Part shown: positions 45,269 through 54,552 of the stretch, piece after piece
Numbering within the stretch: the stretch's first letter is position 1
How the letters are laid out: the number at the start of each line of letters is the position of its first letter
Translations under genes and position numbers: made by a program
From: Metabacillus crassostreae
Lineage (GTDB): Bacteria; Bacillota; Bacilli; Bacillales; Bacillaceae
Direction of reading: 5' to 3'
NCBI RefSeq assembly: GCF_016908395.1
Contig: NZ_JAFBDU010000001.1
Span: 868,001-932,000 of the forward strand
DNA length: 64,000 bases
The notes under the pieces: generated by a model
Told to the model about the DNA's origin: nothing
Databases searched by the model: none
The model's input: the letters and a program-made list of their open reading frames with translations, nothing else

Positions 45269-45460
45269 TTATTTAGTATGATTTTTTTCCTTTAAAATAT
45301 AAAGTTCTCTGATAAAAGCACCTACACCAGCTGAACAACCAATAACAGCAAGAAGAGACATACCTCTAACAAAGGTGAATGGTGAGAACACAACTTGTAG
45401 ACTCCCTAATATAATAAAAAATCCAAAGAAAAAACACCCTGTAATTAACTGTTTATTCAC
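45269..45460 (-). CDS. Small two-helix membrane protein
   Basis: The 63-residue protein has two hydrophobic segments (ITGCFFFGFFIILGSLQVV and FVRGMSLLAVIGCSAGVGAF) and a charged end. GTG at 45460 follows GGGGGAG by 8 bases. A core (CCTGCACCTATAGCTTAAG) is just upstream of it on the plus-strand map. The function is unknown. Confidence 0.65.
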   Translation of the reverse strand: MNKQLITGCFFFGFFIILGSLQVVFSPFTFVRGMSLLAVIGCSAGVGAFIRELYILKEKNHTK

Positions 45461-45606
45461 CTTGTTTTCTCCCCCTTTATTAAACAAACCTGCACCTATA
45501 GCTTAAGAAGAAAAAGGTTATCAGCTACATTCAAAATGCTATATTCTTACTCCTCTATTGTAAAAGATAGTTACAATTAACTTGCCTGTATGTTGTATAA
45601 ATATCT

Positions 45607-45912
45607 TCAGAAAAAAATCACCATATATATAGGAGAAATTATTAAAAAAAATGTTATATCAATAACTGTTCCAATTAAATTTCCCTTTAACCAACTTTTC
45701 TTGTTTGTAATAAATACACTTGATATAAAAGCAATTATAATAACAATAAATCCAAATGAAATTATGTTAATAAGAAAATTCGAGGCACCATTTCTGCTAC
45801 CCAAGTTCAACAAATTCAATGGAGTATTTCCAAAGACAATTGGGAAGAAGAAAAATATTAGAACATAAATTATTATCGAAGAAATACATCCCCGCCACCA
45901 AAATAAATTCAT
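45607..45912 (-). CDS. Small membrane protein, about three helices
   Basis: The 101-residue protein starts MNLFWWRGCISSIIIYVLIF. It has three hydrophobic segments and a short basic loop (TNKKSWLKGN). The AAGGGTG site supports the ATG. I do not recognise it. Confidence 0.65.
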   Translation of the reverse strand: MNLFWWRGCISSIIIYVLIFFFFPIVFGNTPLNLLNLGSRNGASNFLINIISFGFIVIIIAFISSVFITNKKSWLKGNLIGTVIDITFFLIISPIYMVIFF

Positions 45913-46027
45913 ACTTTCACCCTTAATATATATTTATCTTATTTTCACATTTCACATAGTATAAAGACTAAATTAATTTGCAGCTTTAGTTTAACATTAA
46001 TTTCCTATTTTTGTTAACATAGAAAAT

Positions 46028-46068
46028 AGCACCCCTTGTTGAAGGATGCACCCGTTAATGAACAAGGA
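46028..46068. repeat. Array cores without hairpin
   Basis: AGCACCCCTTGTTGAAGG and TGCACCCGTTAATGAAC lie 20 bases apart. The upstream 40 bases match the upstream of the unit at 36091. Confidence 0.7.
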
Positions 46069-46115
46069 AATTTCTTATTTTATACTTTGTTCTATTTTTA
46101 AACCAAATACTTCTT

Positions 46116-46592
46116 CTAATATTTATTTACCTCTTTCACAATAGTTCGTTCCACTAATATTTGATAATAATAAATAACGATTGCCATTACAACTGACATT
46201 ATGAAAAAATGTTTAGGTCGCATTTTCTTGTATTCAAATACTCCTACTTTAGTGAAAAATTTTACAACAGGGAATGCAAGAAGGTAATCCAATACAATAT
46301 TTAATGATAAATACTTTATAAAGCTACCGTATGTTAATTTAAATACCCAAATAGTTGTTATGAAAAATAAGCCTAAAAGGTAAGAGAAATCTAATCGGTA
46401 ATTTGGAAATAGAGCATTTTTTACTTTCCACCACTTACGTCTATCAGCCATTTCACTTAAAATACTAAAGACATAACCAATAAAAGTTGCGACAGGAAGA
46501 AACCGAACAAAGGATTTTTTTCCTAGCAATGGAGTAGTTAACCAAGGGATGACTTATGTACAAAATGATAAAACTTCTCTTTTAGTAATCAT
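46116..46592 (-). pseudogene. Membrane protein gene interrupted by an in-frame stop
   Basis: ATG at 46592 with GAGGG upstream begins MITKREVLSFCT, then meets TAA. The same frame continues as VIPWLTTPLLGKKSFVRFLP and a 140-residue membrane protein ending at 46116, of a type frequent in Bacillus (PWL..PLLGKK start, several helices). Expression could restart at the TTG at 46529. I call it a gene with a nonsense mutation and am not sure it is inactive. Confidence 0.6.
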
Positions 46593-46696
46593 AAGAACCC
46601 TCACAAGTCATTATTTTACATTAGTGTCCATTAAACATATATTTTTTATTCCAAGATACTTAATTTAAAATTCTTACTTGAACTAAAGAGGGCACC

Positions 46697-47044
46697 GTTT
46701 AAGTGAATAACTTCACAATGACGCAAATCTTTATACCAAAATCATACCAGAAGATATCGCATTATTGTTCATATTTTCCACATTTATGTAAATCGTTATT
46801 GCACAGTATATGTCTACTAGGCATTAAATGGGTTATGCTAAATCCTGAGTTTGTTGCCGAAAAATAGATATAGAATCTGGTGTTCCTCCCCCAAGACGTG
46901 TTAATAACACTTAACTTTTAGTTCATCTAATAAAAAAACGTCTCAACTCCAGTACTATCAAGGAATTAAGACGTATTAACTACTCGTGTTAAAAGATATT
47001 TTACACGAAGTTAATTTTCAAAAAATAAAAGAAATTTCCTTCCT
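46697..47044. repeat. Long repeat, copy 4
   Basis: Nearly full length: GTTTAAGTGAATAACTTCAC start, palindrome at 46898-46910, terminator hairpin ACGTCT/AGACGT. The final hairpin is degraded. The rest of the gap to 47281 shows only a weak GATACC/GGTATC hairpin near 47240. Confidence 0.8.
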
Positions 47045-47281
47045 CTATCTGTTTTCCTCTTTTAATACATATTTACTCTAACTTCTACTTTAAAAGGCTA
47101 TATTTAAATTATTAATCAAGTTTAATATGCACATAGGCTTTGAACAAAAATCCATGCTTATGGCATATCACTCGAATTTACTTTTTATATAACTATAAAC
47201 TCATATCCTTAACCATTAAAAAGTATTACCAATTCAATGATACCTTGAAGCACCTCTACTTGGTATCCCTATAAAGGTTAG

Positions 47282-48232
47282 TTACTGTATATAGTATCTA
47301 TATTGATTCTTTCCACTCTTTTTTGCCATATACAAAGCTTTATCAGCGTTTTTCAGTAAGAGCTCTAAGTTATCGCCCTCAGTATATGGCATAATGCCTA
47401 TACTTGCCGACAAATCTTTAAATTCTTTAGCATTGCTATTTCCCCAGGAGGATAAAAGAGAAAGTAAATAATCAGCTTGCTTACTAGTGTCATCAATGGA
47501 AATATTACTAAGACTAACAACAAATTCATCGCCGCCTAATCTTACAGCAATACCATTTTTCTTATCTACATATTTCCCAAGTTTTAAACCAACCTCTTTT
47601 AGAACTTGATCACCCATGTCATGACCTAGAGCATCATTTATTTTTTTGAAACCATCCAAATCAATAAAAAATAATACCCCACTATTTCTCGAATGCTCAT
47701 TAAAGTACTTAAATAAAAATTGACGATTATATAGCCCAGTAAGGAAATCCCTATAAGCATTCCGTTCCAATTCTATGTAAAACGAGAACATCTTAGCAAT
47801 CCTTTGAAGCATTTTTATACTACGTTCATTAAAGTTTCTGGTCTCTTTATGAACTGCACACAGTGTACCAAATACTTCACCATTCCCAAGGATAACAGGG
47901 ATGCCTAAATATGAATTAATGTTGATTTCTTTTAGACTTTCTCTCAAATCATCTAGGCAAGTTTCTTTACTCATATCTTCAAAGATCAAAGGTTTGGAAT
48001 CATCAAAATTTATTCTATTACATATTGTCCCATTTAAATTGAATGCCATTCCTTCTTTAAGATGAATATCAGTTCTAGCTTCAGACACCTTTACTATAAA
48101 TTGTTGTTCCTCAGTAAAAGAGGATAGAAAAATTAATCTATCAGGTAAATATTCCTTTGCCATATCAAGTATATCGAAAGCCAATTCATCAAAATCTTTA
48201 TAAAGTTGAAGTTCATCTATCGGTATTCTCAT
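47282..48232 (-). CDS. GAF-GGDEF diguanylate cyclase
   Basis: The 316-residue protein has a GAF domain at about 20-150 and a GGDEF domain at about 155-316. DFLTGLYNRQFL and RLGGDEF with the intact signature are seen, so it should make c-di-GMP from two GTP. The RxxD inhibitory site is absent: the residues five before the signature are K-K-N-G. The GAF domain presumably senses a small ligand. It is soluble and monocistronic. Confidence 0.92.
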   Translation of the reverse strand: MRIPIDELQLYKDFDELAFDILDMAKEYLPDRLIFLSSFTEEQQFIVKVSEARTDIHLKEGMAFNLNGTICNRINFDDSKPLIFEDMSKETCLDDLRESLKEININSYLGIPVILGNGEVFGTLCAVHKETRNFNERSIKMLQRIAKMFSFYIELERNAYRDFLTGLYNRQFLFKYFNEHSRNSGVLFFIDLDGFKKINDALGHDMGDQVLKEVGLKLGKYVDKKNGIAVRLGGDEFVVSLSNISIDDTSKQADYLLSLLSSWGNSNAKEFKDLSASIGIMPYTEGDNLELLLKNADKALYMAKKSGKNQYRYYIQ

Positions 48233-48342
48233 ATTAACACTCCATATAGTTCAATTAGTATGCAAGAACAAATTGATATTACTTACGATTCCATTTTATT
48301 AGTATATGTGAACTCTAATATAAACGTAAAGATTATTCGTAT

Positions 48343-48605
48343 CTAATGAATTCTGAAACATAAATCTCTTAAATAGTCTTCTTTCAAAGATGGTGCAATA
48401 TCCCCGATAATGGCATAAATCAAGGGGGGAATCGTAGCAACCGACAAACCTGCCAAAATACGACTAATGATTAACCAGATAAAAGAGGTGAAAAAGCAGT
48501 TAAGATATTAGAGAAGGAAAATAACAATAACCCAAACGTAATAAAAACTCTTCCATTTTTATCGGAAGCCCAACCAAAGAAAGGTGCAGCGACTAACTTT
48601 GTTTT
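48343..48605 (-). pseudogene. Fragment of an MFS transporter gene
   Basis: The minus strand encodes KLVAAPFFGWASDKNGRVFI (MFS loop 2-3 motif), then after one frameshift FIWLIISRILAGLSVATIPP and LIYAIIGDIAPSLKEDY. These are helices 2 to 5 of an MFS pump, with both ends missing. It is a decayed gene beside the TetR regulator. Confidence 0.75.
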
Positions 48606-48695
48606 GCTAATTGTTCTTCTTCAGAATAAGCCCTCGAAGTACAAACTTACAAACAACCTATCTTCTGCATTTTATTATCGAATGACTTAGAATTA

Positions 48696-49241
48696 TTATA
48701 CCTTGTACATTAAATAAATTTGATTTGCAATATAGTCCGAACTAAAATGCATTCCCTTCTTTATCCACCACATGATGATACCTACTATAGAGGCTGTTTT
48801 AATATCAATCGCAACATAATCAGCAGGTAATTCCTTCTTGATATTCTTCCTTCTTGTTTCTACTAATTGTTTTATAAATAAAAACAATTGCTCCTCAAAC
48901 TGATTTATATTAAATAAGGTAAATAAATAATTCCGCTGGGTATATATATAATCAAGCAATTGTGTTAGTTGTTGTTTTTCAGATAAATCTATTGCATGAG
49001 TTAAAGCCATAATTTCATCTGAAAGTCCGTTTAAAATCTCATCGTTAATTTGCGTTAGTAAATCTTGAATGTCATGATAATGCAAGTAAAAAGTTGTCCG
49101 ATTTAATCCTGCTTCGGCTGCAACTTTTTGAACCGTTATATTTGAAATAGTCGATCCCTCACTTAAAAGAGAAAAGACAGCATTTTTAAACATATCTCTT
49201 GAACGAATTGTACGAGGATCTCCTTTTTTTTGTATAGACAT
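48696..49241 (-). CDS. TetR/AcrR-family regulator
   Basis: The 181-residue protein has an HTH at residues 30-55 (ISNITVQKVAAEAGLNRTTFYLHY) and a C-terminal ligand domain of the TetR_C type. It is divergent from the DHA2 pump at 49454. Two operator-like inverted repeats lie between them, so it probably represses the pump until an inducer binds. Confidence 0.9.
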   Translation of the reverse strand: MSIQKKGDPRTIRSRDMFKNAVFSLLSEGSTISNITVQKVAAEAGLNRTTFYLHYHDIQDLLTQINDEILNGLSDEIMALTHAIDLSEKQQLTQLLDYIYTQRNYLFTLFNINQFEEQLFLFIKQLVETRRKNIKKELPADYVAIDIKTASIVGIIMWWIKKGMHFSSDYIANQIYLMYKV

Positions 49242-49274
49242 TTTAAACTCCTTTATCGTTTTTTATTTGACTTT

Positions 49275-49385
49275 ATCAACATCATATATTTTATATGTCG
49301 ATTAGTGAACATTTTCAATAAAACTGTTCATGGTCAGGAACACATATTTTTTGTTAGTATGAATTTTATCGACACAGTGTTGATA
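49275..49385. promoter_or_regulatory. Two operator-like inverted repeats
   Basis: ATCAACAT..ATGTCGAT (49275-49302) and TATCGACACAGTGTTGATA (49367-49385) share half-site ATC(A/G)ACA. A further TGAACA/TGTTCA pair is in the middle. They are likely TetR binding sites. Confidence 0.65.
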
Positions 49386-49453
49386 TTGCAAATCTAAAAT
49401 ATAAGGATTTCTTTTATTCTTTAATGAGAAGAAATTTTTAAAAAGGAGTTTTT

Positions 49454-50911
49454 ATGGAAAACGAGAGAGAAGAAATAAAAAAAGGGATACTATTACTTGT
49501 ACTCATATCAGGTTGCTTTTTATCGGTATTGAACCAAACACTATTAAATGTTGCATTAAGTAATTTAATGGGTGTATTTGATGTGACAGCCGCAACCATT
49601 CAATGGCTTTCAACAGGCTTTCTGCTTGTAAACGGCGTATTAGTTCCAACAACAGCATTTTTAATGAAACGTTTTACGACTAGACAATTATTTATCAGCT
49701 CGATGCTATTTTTATTATTGGGTACAATTATTTGTGCAATGGCTCCAAACTTTGCGATTTTATTAATCGGAAGAATGATTCAAGCGGTTGGAGCAGGGAT
49801 TATTATACCTCTTATGATGAGTGTTATTATGTTTATTTTCCCTGCTGAAAAAAGAGGCAGCGCAATGGGCTTTATTGGGTTTGCTATGATATTTGCACCT
49901 GCCATTGCCCCTACTCTAGCTGGTTTTATTATTGATTATGTCTCATGGCGATGGTTATTTATTGGTTTGGTCCCTCTTATACTCATTGTTATTTTACTAG
50001 CTTTTAAATTTTTAGTGAATGTATCCGAAACTATAAAATCAAAACTCGATTTTGTCAGTGTGATTTTATCAACCATTGGTTTTGGCTTTATATTATATGG
50101 TTTTAGTAGTGCCGGTAATCAAAGTTGGAGTTCCTCGGTTGTTATCTTTTCACTAATCATTGGAATATTGTTTACGGTTTTCTTCTGTATTCGCCAAATA
50201 AAATCAAAGGATCCAGTATTAAATTTATCAGTTTTCAAGAATAAGGTATTTACTTTAACATCATTACTTAATGTGTTAGTAACAATGATCATGTATGCAG
50301 ATTTGATCTTATTACCAATCTACCTTCAAACGGGTAGAGGTTTTACTGCATTAGAAGCAGGTCTTTTATTATTACCCGGGGCTGTCATCAATGCTATATT
50401 GTCTCCTGCAACTGGAAAGTTATATGACAAAGTTGGTGCAAAGCCATTATTTATTATAGGTCTTTTGTTTATGATCCCATCAATGTGGGCGGTAACGGAT
50501 CTAACAGCTACAACTTCTTTTATTTATTTAATGACACGAACCATCATTTTACGTATTGGTTTAAGTTTCATTACTATGCCACTCAATACATCTGCATTGA
50601 ACGCATTACCTAAACAGTTAGCATCACATGGCTCTGCAGTTGTAAATACTGTACGTCAACTTGCAGGAGCAATTGGAACAGCTGTAGTAGTAACCATTTA
50701 TACAGCACAAGTTACGTATCATACATCAGAAATCATGATTGAGAATCCAATGGGTTCAACTGAGCGCATTGAAAGCCTTTCTTCTATACTAGGTTCAGGT
50801 GATGCTTATTTCTTTATGATGATTTTAACAATTGTTGCACTTCTTTTAACGTTTTTTATGCCAAAGAAAAATGTTGATAAAGAGGAGTCTGCAGCATCTA
50901 AATCAACATAG
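49454..50911 (+). CDS. DHA2-family MFS efflux pump
   Basis: The 485-residue protein has about 14 helices with LSVLNQTLLNVAL in helix 1, RMIQAVGAGIIIPLM, and APAIAPTLAGF as motif C. It is a paralogue of the pump at 20105, with the same order of motifs. It likely exports a drug or toxic compound by proton antiport under control of the divergent TetR regulator. AAAAGGAG precedes ATG. Confidence 0.9.
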   Translation: MENEREEIKKGILLLVLISGCFLSVLNQTLLNVALSNLMGVFDVTAATIQWLSTGFLLVNGVLVPTTAFLMKRFTTRQLFISSMLFLLLGTIICAMAPNFAILLIGRMIQAVGAGIIIPLMMSVIMFIFPAEKRGSAMGFIGFAMIFAPAIAPTLAGFIIDYVSWRWLFIGLVPLILIVILLAFKFLVNVSETIKSKLDFVSVILSTIGFGFILYGFSSAGNQSWSSSVVIFSLIIGILFTVFFCIRQIKSKDPVLNLSVFKNKVFTLTSLLNVLVTMIMYADLILLPIYLQTGRGFTALEAGLLLLPGAVINAILSPATGKLYDKVGAKPLFIIGLLFMIPSMWAVTDLTATTSFIYLMTRTIILRIGLSFITMPLNTSALNALPKQLASHGSAVVNTVRQLAGAIGTAVVVTIYTAQVTYHTSEIMIENPMGSTERIESLSSILGSGDAYFFMMILTIVALLLTFFMPKKNVDKEESAASKST

Positions 50912-50988
50912 GATAAACTTAGTTTTAGTAAATTTAATGTAAACCTGTTTTGAAATTATGAGAATACTCTTTAAGATATTTTACAAAT

Positions 50989-51028
50989 AAAACAAGCCTT
51001 ACAACTTAATTAATGAGGCTTGTTTTGT
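50989..51028 (+). terminator. Terminator after the DHA2 pump
   Basis: AAAACAAGCC and GGCTTGTTTT form a 10-bp stem. Confidence 0.85.
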
Positions 51029-51090
51029 CGTTCAGAGAAAAATTCATTTAAATACACACTCACCAAAACCACCAAACAATGAAGGTATTT

Positions 51091-51351
51091 GCTGCGCAGT
51101 AATCGTCTACTACGAAACTATGCGTTACTCCCCTATCTAGGTCTTTGCTGAAGAAAGAGATATGTTTAGATTAGGTTTTATCCCCAAGATGTGTTAATAG
51201 CACTTATCTTTTAGTTCCTGATCTAATAAAAAAACGTCTCAACTCCAATACTATCTTGGAATTAAGACGTTTTAACTACTCAAATTTAGTTATGTTAATA
51301 GATATTTTACACGAAGTTAAGACTTTAAGAATAATAGAGAGTTTCCTCCCT
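51091..51351. repeat. Long repeat, copy 5
   Basis: The left end is diverged. Palindrome variant GTGTTAATAGCAC is at 51191, terminator hairpin ACGTCT/AGACGT follows, and the end is AGAGAGTTTCCTCCCT. Confidence 0.75.
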
Positions 51352-51481
51352 ACCTTTAAAAACTGTTCATTATTTTATCCAACTGGAGAAACATTTAATA
51401 TGTTTATTAGTTAAAATGAAAAATTAAATCTACATCACTTGGGTCCGATTGTGGAAAATACTTATTCAATTAAAGCATCCG

Positions 51482-51667
51482 TTAACTCAATAACTCGATA
51501 TCATTCTTGTTAACCGTTAATAAGTCTAATGTTTGTCCTTGTTCATCAACAAATTCAATTTCATAGTCGTCTTCGTTATGTTTAAGTACGATTGTTCCTA
51601 ATGTTCCAAATTCAACAAATGGCGATAGCCTTCTTCTAGCTCTAATTACATCGAGTTCTTTAAACAT
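51482..51667 (-). CDS. DUF4926 protein
   Basis: The 61-residue protein (MFKELDVIRARRRLSPFVEF..GTIGT-type) has an SH3-like small beta plan: GTLGTIVLKHNEDDYEIEFV and a TLDLLTVNKNDIEL end, as in DUF4926. Such proteins often neighbour toxin or immunity genes. Single array cores (GCATCCGTTA) flank it on both sides at 51474 and 51684. Confidence 0.75.
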   Translation of the reverse strand: MFKELDVIRARRRLSPFVEFGTLGTIVLKHNEDDYEIEFVDEQGQTLDLLTVNKNDIELLS

Positions 51668-51707
51668 CTTTATTCTCCTCTAGCATCCGTTATTTGAATA
51701 ATTTATG

Positions 51708-52223
51708 TTAGTCTTTAACACTTACTTCAAATGTCTTACCATCAAGTTCTAACTCCACATGGTTCCAGCTCAAAAACTCTTCACAGGAAATTGATAGTTT
51801 ATTGTTAGACCACTTATGAAACTTAATCATATCCATTTTCATAGGACTATCCACATGTTTCCTTTCAGTTAAAGTTGATTTTATAATTTTAATCTCATAA
51901 TAATCAGCTATTATGAAATCCCCCGAAGGGCTTACTGTTAAACTTTGATATTGGGGCTGGGACTCATATCCAGTTAATTCTCCACTGATACAATCAAGTT
52001 TAAACAGATAATCCGAAGTAAGGACAAGAACACAGCTATGCTTTTTTGATACTGCAACTTCTCGTGGAAAGCCTCGAAAATTTCCGCACCATTCAGTTAA
52101 ATCATTATTTGAGAATTTTATCCAAGTCCAATCTTGAGAGGTCCATGGATTCGGAATATCATAAATCTTTTCTTTGAACTCTCCTGAATATGGCTGGGTT
52201 ATTATCTCTGCTTTGATTATCAT
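51708..52223 (-). CDS. Hypothetical protein, beta-rich
   Basis: The 171-residue protein has repeated beta segments (CVLVLTSDYLFKLDCISGEL, LTVSPSGDFIIADYYEIKII) that look like parts of a beta propeller. I do not recognise the family. ATG at 52223 follows GGAGG by 8 bases. A core (CTGCACCGATAGTTGAACA) lies upstream. Confidence 0.65.
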   Translation of the reverse strand: MIIKAEIITQPYSGEFKEKIYDIPNPWTSQDWTWIKFSNNDLTEWCGNFRGFPREVAVSKKHSCVLVLTSDYLFKLDCISGELTGYESQPQYQSLTVSPSGDFIIADYYEIKIIKSTLTERKHVDSPMKMDMIKFHKWSNNKLSISCEEFLSWNHVELELDGKTFEVSVKD

Positions 52224-52271
52224 TCGTTTATCCTCCATAAAATACCTTCTTGTACTCTACTGCACCGATAG

Positions 52272-53157
52272 TTGAACAATCACTTTATAATTTTAACATT
52301 AATTCCCTTTTTTGTTTGGGGATTTTGTATCCTTTTGAATAAAAGCGTCAATAATTCGTGTATAAAGACTTGGTACAGGAGGGATCACATCCTCTTATCA
52401 CAAGCATACAAAAACTATGAATCTGATAAACGAATCGAAGGTTTCTTTTCACAGACGTTAAAAGCATACAAATTACAATCAGGTCTTCTCATCCGCTATT
52501 TTAACGATGTCTCCATCGAGTCATTATCTACTAATCAACTAAAGGAATATTTAGCCGAATCAAGCGAACACTTAAAACCGTCTAGCCTCTCTCACCGTAT
52601 TCGTTTTATGCGATCCTTGTTTCGATGGTCACATGAAGAGGGACATATTCCATCAAATCCAGCCTATAAAATTAAGGAGCCAAAGGTCGGGAAACGAATC
52701 CCAAAGTTCCTCACAGAAGGTTGCCGTATAGGTGAAATTGTCTCTCTGGATAAGAATTGTATTAACTGGTCGAATCGTTCTGCCATTGTCAGAGGGAAAG
52801 GAGATAAGGAACGCGAGGTTTACTTTAACATTCGTTGTGACATCTGGTTAAAACGGTATATCCACAATCGGAAAGATACTGACCCTGCTATTTTTGTCAC
52901 AGATCGATCCCCTCACCGAATGAGCATTGCCCAGATGAGATACATCATCAAACGTATTTCAAGCCGTGCAGGTATTTATTAATAAGACCATTCACCCCCA
53001 TCAACTGAGACACAGTTACGCCACTCATTTATTAAATAATGGCGCCCCTATTGATGTCATACAGAGTTTACTCGGTCATGAAAAAACGGAGACAACACGC
53101 ATCTATGCCCAGCTGAGTGGACGACTTAGACAAGAGTTATATAGGAAATACTTTTAA
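52272..53157 (+). pseudogene. Decayed tyrosine recombinase/integrase
   Basis: A plus-strand frame encodes a SAM-like integrase N-terminus (LSSLSHRIRFMRSLFRWSHE-type region) followed by KVGKRIPKFLTE. It then jumps to GCRIGEIVSLDKNC, lacking about 25 residues normally present. Near 52975 it shifts frame to IHPHQLRHSYATHLL and LLGHEKTETTRIYAQL. Catalytic Arg, HxxR and Tyr are all present but in separated frames. It is inactive as it stands. It lies within the array, opposite in direction to its neighbours. Confidence 0.85.
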
Positions 53158-53164
53158 ATATAAG

Positions 53165-53198
53165 AAAAGAGCAGCACTTGGAAAGTGCTGCTCTTTTG
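53165..53198. terminator. Terminator after the integrase remnant
   Basis: A perfect AAAAGAGCAGCACTT/AGTGCTGCTCTTTT stem with a 4-base loop. Confidence 0.9.
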
Positions 53199-53202
53199 AA
53201 TA

Positions 53203-53268
53203 CTCGCCTTATTTTAACACAAGAAGCGACTGCGCTATTCAGCAATCGCACCCTTTAGTTCAATAAGC
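53203..53268. repeat. Array repeat unit (two cores and hairpin)
   Basis: Left core TCGCCTTATTTTAACACAAG, hairpin GCGACTGC/GCAATCGC, right core CGCACCCTTTAGTTCAATAA. Confidence 0.8.
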
Positions 53269-53281
53269 ATACGTTATATTT

Positions 53282-53548
53282 CTACCTAGATATAAAATAC
53301 ACTTGCAATCGCACACTAAAGAATATGGAAAAAATCTTAATCCAAAGATAGTTTTTCTTTGATAAGACTGTCGAAGACCTTTCCATATAACCAACAACAA
53401 CAAGCAAACCGATAGCACCTATATATGGCTTGAAATAATTTAATTTCTCATTATTCAAACTTGTATCAATAAAACTATAAAAGAACAGAAGCAAAAAAGT
53501 ATAAGTTCCAATTACGAATATAGTCTCTTTAAACTTTTCGAGATTCAC
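53282..53548 (-). CDS. Small membrane protein
   Basis: The 88-residue protein has two helices (TIFVIGTYTFLLLFFYSFID and YIGAIGLLVVVGYM) and a basic end. GTG start with TAGG upstream. The function is unknown. Confidence 0.6.
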   Translation of the reverse strand: MNLEKFKETIFVIGTYTFLLLFFYSFIDTSLNNEKLNYFKPYIGAIGLLVVVGYMERSSTVLSKKNYLWIKIFSIFFSVRLQVYFISR

Positions 53549-53652
53549 CTTAATACCTACTTTTCTTGTTTTTTATTAAAATTATAACTATAAATATGCT
53601 CTTGAAGAAGACTGCTCCGTTCGTACAATAAGCAATCTTTAACTATAAATAT

Positions 53653-53859
53653 TTAACCAGAAGATTTTTTATTTTTTATTACACGAACAAAAATCGATAA
53701 TAAACCAAATGTTATGAAGACGTACCCCATAACTTTAGATGCCCCTAAATCTCCTGTAGGAATATTAAAATGGTTGAATATTCCTCTAAACACTTCTGAG
53801 TAACCTAATCCCCAAAAGGCTAATCCTGCTAAAATATAAATAATACCTTGAAGATACAA
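53653..53859 (-). CDS. Small two-helix membrane protein
   Basis: The 68-residue protein has helices GIIYILAGLAFWGLGYSEVF and VMGYVFITFGLLSIFVRVI. TTG start after GGAGG. An array core pair (GCTCTTGAAGAAG, GCTCCGTTCGTACAATAA) is at 53600-53635, just after its stop. Confidence 0.65.
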   Translation of the reverse strand: MYLQGIIYILAGLAFWGLGYSEVFRGIFNHFNIPTGDLGASKVMGYVFITFGLLSIFVRVIKNKKSSG

Positions 53860-53904
53860 TTAGATTAACCTCCACATTCTATGTATAAATCCTAATTCAA
53901 TAAA

Positions 53905-53960
53905 CCTCTCCGTTAACACAAAGACTGCCTATCTTAAGCAATAGCACCCGTTAGTTGATT
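53905..53960. repeat. Array repeat unit (two cores and hairpin)
   Basis: Left core CCTCTCCGTTAACACAAAG, hairpin CTGC/GCAA-type, right core GCACCCGTTAGTTGATTA. Confidence 0.75.
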
Positions 53961-53971
53961 ATAGCCGTAAA

Positions 53972-54265
53972 TTACGTTGTTCTGTTGTTATATCTTTTTA
54001 TTACAGTTGCTAAAATGGAAATTAAAAAAACAATAACACTATTTATTAGTAAATAGTATCCTACTTGCAAGCCGTAAAATATTGCAAAAGCATCACGAAT
54101 AACCAAAAGTGCTAATACACCACCGATTGCCCCAAATAAAACTGCTGATAATAATATTGTAAAAGCCGAAAAGTATAGGTTTTTCTTTCTCTTGTAGGAA
54201 ATAAATCCAATAACATTTGCAACAACAATAAAAAAGCCAATAAGGATTATGAAAAAATCACTCAT
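53972..54265 (-). CDS. Small three-helix membrane protein
   Basis: The 97-residue protein has three hydrophobic segments (FFIILIGFFIVVANVIGFI, FTILLSAVLFGAIGGVLALL, YYLLINSVIVFLISILATVI). ATG at 54265 follows GGGGGAG by 4 bases. The function is unknown. It is the last gene of the array. Confidence 0.65.
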   Translation of the reverse strand: MSDFFIILIGFFIVVANVIGFISYKRKKNLYFSAFTILLSAVLFGAIGGVLALLVIRDAFAIFYGLQVGYYLLINSVIVFLISILATVIKRYNNRTT

Positions 54266-54336
54266 TTTACTCCCCCTTTTATAAATATATTTTACCATTC
54301 AAACTAAACACCTTGTTGAACTATTCTGCACCGTTA

Positions 54337-54552
54337 GTTTAAGTGAAAAGCTTCACATAATCACTTATCTTCTAATTATAATCTTATCAGAGAATATTAA
54401 ATTATTATTTATTTTTTCCACAATTTTATAAATTCTACTATACAGTATGTGTCTACTAGGCATTAAATTAGTTATGCTAAATCCTGATTTTGTTGCCGAA
54501 AAATAGATATAGATTCTGATGTTTCTCCCCCAAGACGTGTTAATAACACTTA
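54337..54552. repeat. Long repeat, copy 6 (left part)
   Basis: It begins at core CTGCACCGTTAGTTTAAGTG and is very like copy 4 up to palindrome GTGTTAATAACAC (54537-54549). The right half is absent. The rest of the gap to 54836 shows only the hairpin at 54742. Confidence 0.8.
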
